Assembly (NCBI GenBank): GCA_907163345.1
Contig: CAJQUN010000040.1
Span: 4,030,001-4,094,000, forward strand
Origin: Haberlea rhodopensis
Lineage: Eukaryota; Streptophyta; Magnoliopsida; Lamiales; Gesneriaceae
DNA length: 64,000 bases
Direction of reading: 5' to 3'
Shown here piece after piece: positions 59,901 through 64,000 of the stretch. The position numbers and the translations under genes are program-made. The notes under the pieces were generated by a model, which was not told the DNA's origin, did not search any database, and was given only the letters and a program-made list of their open reading frames with translations. The stretch's first letter is position 1. Each line of letters starts with the position of its first letter.

Positions 59901-62900
59901 GCCATTATATGTCTCCTGATTGCGCATGTTTCTGAGAGCAGAAGTATGAAAGGAGAAATTGGTTATTGTATTCGTTCCAAGTATGCGGTAATTGATCTCT
60001 TTATTAAATGCAGGGGAAATTTGGCTGGAGTAAAACGTGGACCAGAACTGCCCATTCAAGAAAAGTATGTTTGATCTTGGCAGTCCACTATTGTGATACA
60101 GTTTTTTAAGTGAATTTTGTGGCTGCTTATTGTATGTGAGCAATGTTTTGTATGTGTATAGACATAATTTTGTGTTCTCATTCTTTTGCACGTATACTTG
60201 TACATTATGTTACCGTTCTTATCATCATAACATGGAATTCTTTTATTTTCTTGGGGGTGTACCCATACTTATTTTACAAGTTTAATTTCACCAACAATGA
60301 AATAACTGATTTTTAAACCACTGGTGAAAAAAAAGCTTAATGAATATAGTACTTTTGTGAGAGTGAAAATGGTTTTTCAATTTGGTACTAGTGTGGCAAA
60401 ACAAATGTATTAAACAAGTTAGTCGGTTCATGATGAATTGTTGCATGAAATGACCTACGGCTTAGGGATGAACTTCATAAGTTGGTTAACACCATAGCAA
60501 TTTACTCTGTGGACTGTAAGCATACTTGGAAAACAGCTCTCCACAAATGCTAGAACGCAAACCTTTTTGATTTGCAGATACAAACACTGGGAAAAAGCAT
60601 CTCCATGGTTATACAGCATCAATCCTCGTGATGAAATCATGCCCATAAATGGTGATGATGGATTTTTCCCCACATCTGGCAATGAGTTTGTGAGAGTCGC
60701 CTCTTTTGCTAGAGCATTGGTTATAATTAGTTTGCAAATTTACATTCTGAAACTTTGAAACGACATGCAGAAACCAGAAGTGGTCAAGTCCAGCCGCAAA
60801 TATCGTGTTCGTGTTTTAGTTTGTGCTCCATCAAATTCTGCTCTGGATGAGATTGTCTTGCGTATTTTAAATACTGGTTAGGTCTACACATCCTTGATTT
60901 GTTTCATTATATTATGTGGATTCAATGTCTTGATTGCTGCAACGGTTGACTGCTTTAGTACCAATTGGCTTTTGGGGGAGATAATATAATCATTCAAAAA
61001 CTTTCTAAAACTGGTCCATACTGAGAGAAAACTGGGAAAGAATGAGAAGGAAAATACACATGTACGAAATTCTTTGATGGCTTTGCGGTGGTAAGGCTGC
61101 TGCTTCAATGATTTCTAATTCTGGTTGTGATCTTATTGTTGATGGTCAAGAAGTTTTACGCCAACTTTACTCTCAATTGGAAGGCTGATATAATAAAAGA
61201 AGATAAAAATTCCAATGTCACTTCATTTGGTTATACACCATTGCTATATCTTTTTTCCAAGTTATTGATCAAGCACAATACAAGTGGGCTTGACATACAA
61301 TTCTCAGTGCTGACAAGTATTTGGTTCTCGCGACTTCTTTAGCATGCTGCATGGGGACTGTAGTGGAATAAGCAAGTTAGTAATTTGTATGCGTAGCATA
61401 GGATTTGTATGGGCACCTTTGTTGTGAAATGAGTGTGTCGAGTTCATATTTATAAGCGCCATTGTAAGTTGTAACTGACTTCGGTCTGTTGAAACTTCTC
61501 ATTTCCTCATTTTGCTACGACAAATATATTTGCCATATCTATCTGTCCTTTAAAATTTAATTTATCCACTTGAATGGAATTATGTGACCTCTAAGCAATA
61601 AATTTCTTTTAGGCTTTTTATGTTACTTTTGTGTTTGCATGACAGGCATTCATGATGAAAATGACCATGCATACAGCCCTAAAATTGTGCGCATAGGTCT
61701 TAAACCACACCATTCAGTCCAGGCCGTCTCTATGGATTACTTAGTATGCAATCATTCACTATTAATTTCTAAGATTTCCTAACTAGTACTTCTTAAGCTA
61801 ATTTATGTAAACATGCATCTTTGAGGCATAGAAATGGTGATGTTGTAGGTAGAACAAAAACTGGCTGGCATGGACTTTCAAGCTAGTGACAAGCATAAGC
61901 AAGGAGGCATGTTAAAGGATAAAGACAGTATCCGTGCTTCTATACTAGATGAAGCAGTAATTGTATATTTCTTTTATCCTTCATGTTCATCTATTATTAT
62001 TATTATTTTTTTTTTTGGCTAAATTGAGACACAATAGCCCAAATAAAGTTGATTGTTGCCAGGTATTCTCCACTCTGAGCTTCAGTGGTTCAGCTCTTTT
62101 CAGTAAATTGAATCGTGGTTTTGATGTTGTGATAATTGATGAAGCCGCTCAAGCTGTAAGCTAATTGTCTCATAAACTAAAAACTTGTCTTGTTTTATTA
62201 CTCATTGACACTTGATATTGAGTTGTTGAACAGTTATACTAAATGTACCTTTGTAGCTGGATAAAGTTCGAATTTATTTATACATGGGTATAATGAGATG
62301 TTTTTGCAATTTGGGTCAATTGATTTTTTGCAGAGCAAGGACTGATGCCAGTTAGCTGGCAATGAAGCTCCTTACATAATATTTACTTTTTTGCAACATG
62401 CACCTTGGTTTTTTCGAAAATCTCGATTGCATGCAAAATAGTTCAACATACTAGTTGGTGTGATTCTTCAAGTCTTGTCCTCTTCCCCCAAGAAATGAAT
62501 CTATTACAAGGCTTTGGCATCAAAATACCCTACATCACTATACATAATTTGGGCTGGACCACTAGGACTCGGGCTCGATTAGCCCAAATCTCGATTGCAT
62601 GCACAAAATAGTTCAACATACTAGTCATTGTGCATGGATTGGAATTTGGACGGTCTTCAGTTACGACTTTTTTCACTTAATTGTGTACGAGGAAGATCAG
62701 TTTAGAATGTATGGCTGACGGACTTACCGCTGACATGTTTGTTAGAGGTTGAAGAGTTACTTAGCTTTGGATAGTGAGGGGCTAATTGACAGGTGTTTTC
62801 TCTATTGTTCTTAGATAAGTCTGTTGGTTTGCTATTTCGTCTGCTTTGTTGACTATTCTGCATAGAGTCTCTTCTGCTCTTCAACTTGTGTCCGCTATTG

Positions 62901-63845
62901 TTTTTACTTTTACTTCTTCATAAACTCATCCAGTCATTATATCTATGTTGTTTTCTTCGTAGCTGGATGTTGTTCTTATTAAAATCAACATGGTAAAACA
63001 ATACCCGTAAGCTTGTGTCATCCAAAATGTTTACATATTTGTATATAACAGCTTCTTTTCAATACCCTGATTAATTTAAGAATATATTTAATATGTTGAA
63101 CCTTCAAATAATTTTATGTAATGTGGCATATTTGTATTAGAATGTCTTAACAATATCATGTTGTTTTTATTTTATGACAGGTAGAGCCAGCAACACTCAT
63201 ACCACTGGCCAATGGGTGCAAACAAGTATTCTTGGTATGTTTTCCTATATTTCTCTGAATTGGTAGGAAGTTATATGATTCCCGAACTCTTTATTGAAAG
63301 TTGAATGGGAAAAAAAACTCAAAACAGTTCTTGTAGAAGATGATGGATGAAAGAGGGGCAAACCTTAAGACATTTATGTTGTCCTATCGGATAAACTTTC
63401 TATCTTGTTGATTGTAATCATCCACACCATCAACCCACGCTACGAACCATCTTTGACTCACCTCCTAATCCATATACTGGTTTATGCAGTTTGTTTGTGC
63501 TAGATGGTATGCTTTATGAGAAAGATTATGCAAATGTGATATCAATTTTTATCTTTTCATTCTAGGTGGGGGATCCAGTTCAGTTGCCGGCCACTGTAAT
63601 TTCCCCAGTTGCAGAAAAATTTGGGTAAGAACAGCATTTTGTGTTAACTTGTTTTTATCTTAAATCAATGTGATTTTTAGTCAGACCATTTCTTTTCTGG
63701 GAACTCTTGTTGAGAAAGGCTGCTAAAGAAAGAATAAAAGACTTTCCTGAACTTTTATAGATATGGAATGAGCTTATTTAAAAGATTCCAGAGGGCTGGT
63801 TATCCAGTACAGATGCTGAAGACCCAATACCGTATGCATCCTGAG
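56910..63845 (+). CDS. MAA3: SEN1/MAGATAMA3-type superfamily 1 RNA/DNA helicase (5' part, gene continues past the window)
   Basis: ATP-dependent helicase related to yeast Sen1, with roles in RNA processing and, in Arabidopsis, in gametophyte development. Sixteen exons are visible: 56910-57011, 57505-57664, 57961-58088, 58229-58426, 58791-58982, 59428-59463, 59796-59884, 60014-60064, 60578-60689, 60771-60876, 61646-61743, 61849-61956, 62063-62155, 63181-63234, 63566-63624, 63761-63845. They give 1,671 nt or 557 codons in frame, against roughly 800 residues for the whole family member. The N-terminus matches the MAA3 type (YTDVDDYLDTFAPLLFEEVK). Helicase motifs in order are Q-like NESQLEAIN, motif I GPPGTGKT, Ia VLVCAPSNSALDEI, II VIIDEAAQA, III GDPVQLPAT and IV TQYRMHPE. 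The remaining motifs V-VI lie outside. No lesion is seen. Confidence 0.94.
62418..62625. repeat. Direct repeats in helicase intron 13
   Basis: TCTCGATTGCATGCAAAATA followed by GTTCAACATACTAGT at about 62422 is repeated (with a 2-bp CA insertion) at about 62590. Around 140 bp lie between the copies. The 1-kb intron (62156-63180) also has unrelated-looking sequence near 62690-62760. Confidence 0.75.
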
Positions 63846-64000
63846 GTCTCTGTTATTCCTTCATTCTCTTTTTTCCCCCTTGGTGACAGTTACAAATTGT
63901 TATTTATATCCCATATGGAAATTCAGAAGCCGCGTGCATGATATTTAACTTGAGTAGAAAAGGTGTAGTTCCTTGAATTTTCCATCTGTAAAGTTTGTCA

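Noticed and set aside
1..64000. CRISPR arrays, operons, prophage, rRNA genes
   Set aside because: Nothing of the kind is present. The repeats seen are transposon, minisatellite or microsatellite, and the genes have spliceosomal introns.

Overview
The window is nuclear DNA from a flowering plant, most likely a eudicot. The evidence is compact AT-rich introns with GT..AG borders, plant-only gene families (IQD, F-box/PP2, CYP87) and nested LTR retrotransposons. I cannot name the species. There are no operons, CRISPR arrays or bacterial features.

Layout: 1-4330 is the 3' end of a Ty3/gypsy element, probably Tat lineage: integrase C-terminus, a ~96-bp tandem array, a broken spliced antisense gene, and the 3' LTR. 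A foldback repeat lies at 5335-5712. 6145-7650 (-) is an intact three-exon F-box/PHLOEM PROTEIN 2 gene. 9816-10508 is a second foldback element. 10515-18995 is a decayed Ty1/copia element with both LTRs, split by a complete 3,084-bp hAT DNA transposon (11073-14156) flanked by a perfect 8-bp target-site duplication. 19-27 kb is AT-rich DNA with LTR-like, MITE-like and minisatellite sequence.

The gene-rich part begins at 27.4 kb. 27393-29487 (+) is an intact nine-exon cytochrome P450 of the CYP87 type. It converges on 29965-38546 (-), an 18-exon HAP2/GCS1 gamete-fusion gene. 38.8-45.7 kb is repeat-rich intergenic DNA. 45760-49670 (+) is an IQ67-domain (IQD) calmodulin-binding protein. 51027-52699 (-) is ribosomal protein eL24, with a telo-box and site II motifs upstream. 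52.9-53.8 kb holds two copies of one foldback MITE family. 54550-54728 (-) is a UDP-glucose 4-epimerase pseudogene fragment, and 55.0-56.5 kb is a retroelement-like repeat with a cluster of CGATCGATCGAG-type motifs. 56910 to the window end (+) is the first 16 exons of a SEN1/MAGATAMA3-type helicase whose 3' part lies outside.

Every multi-exon model was checked for reading-frame continuity across each junction and all totals divide by three. The genes have unrelated housekeeping, reproductive and metabolic roles and do not form a pathway. I found no convincing undescribed system. The most interesting items are the copia/hAT nest, the foldback families, three GC-AG introns, and an in-frame stop-free intron in HAP2.
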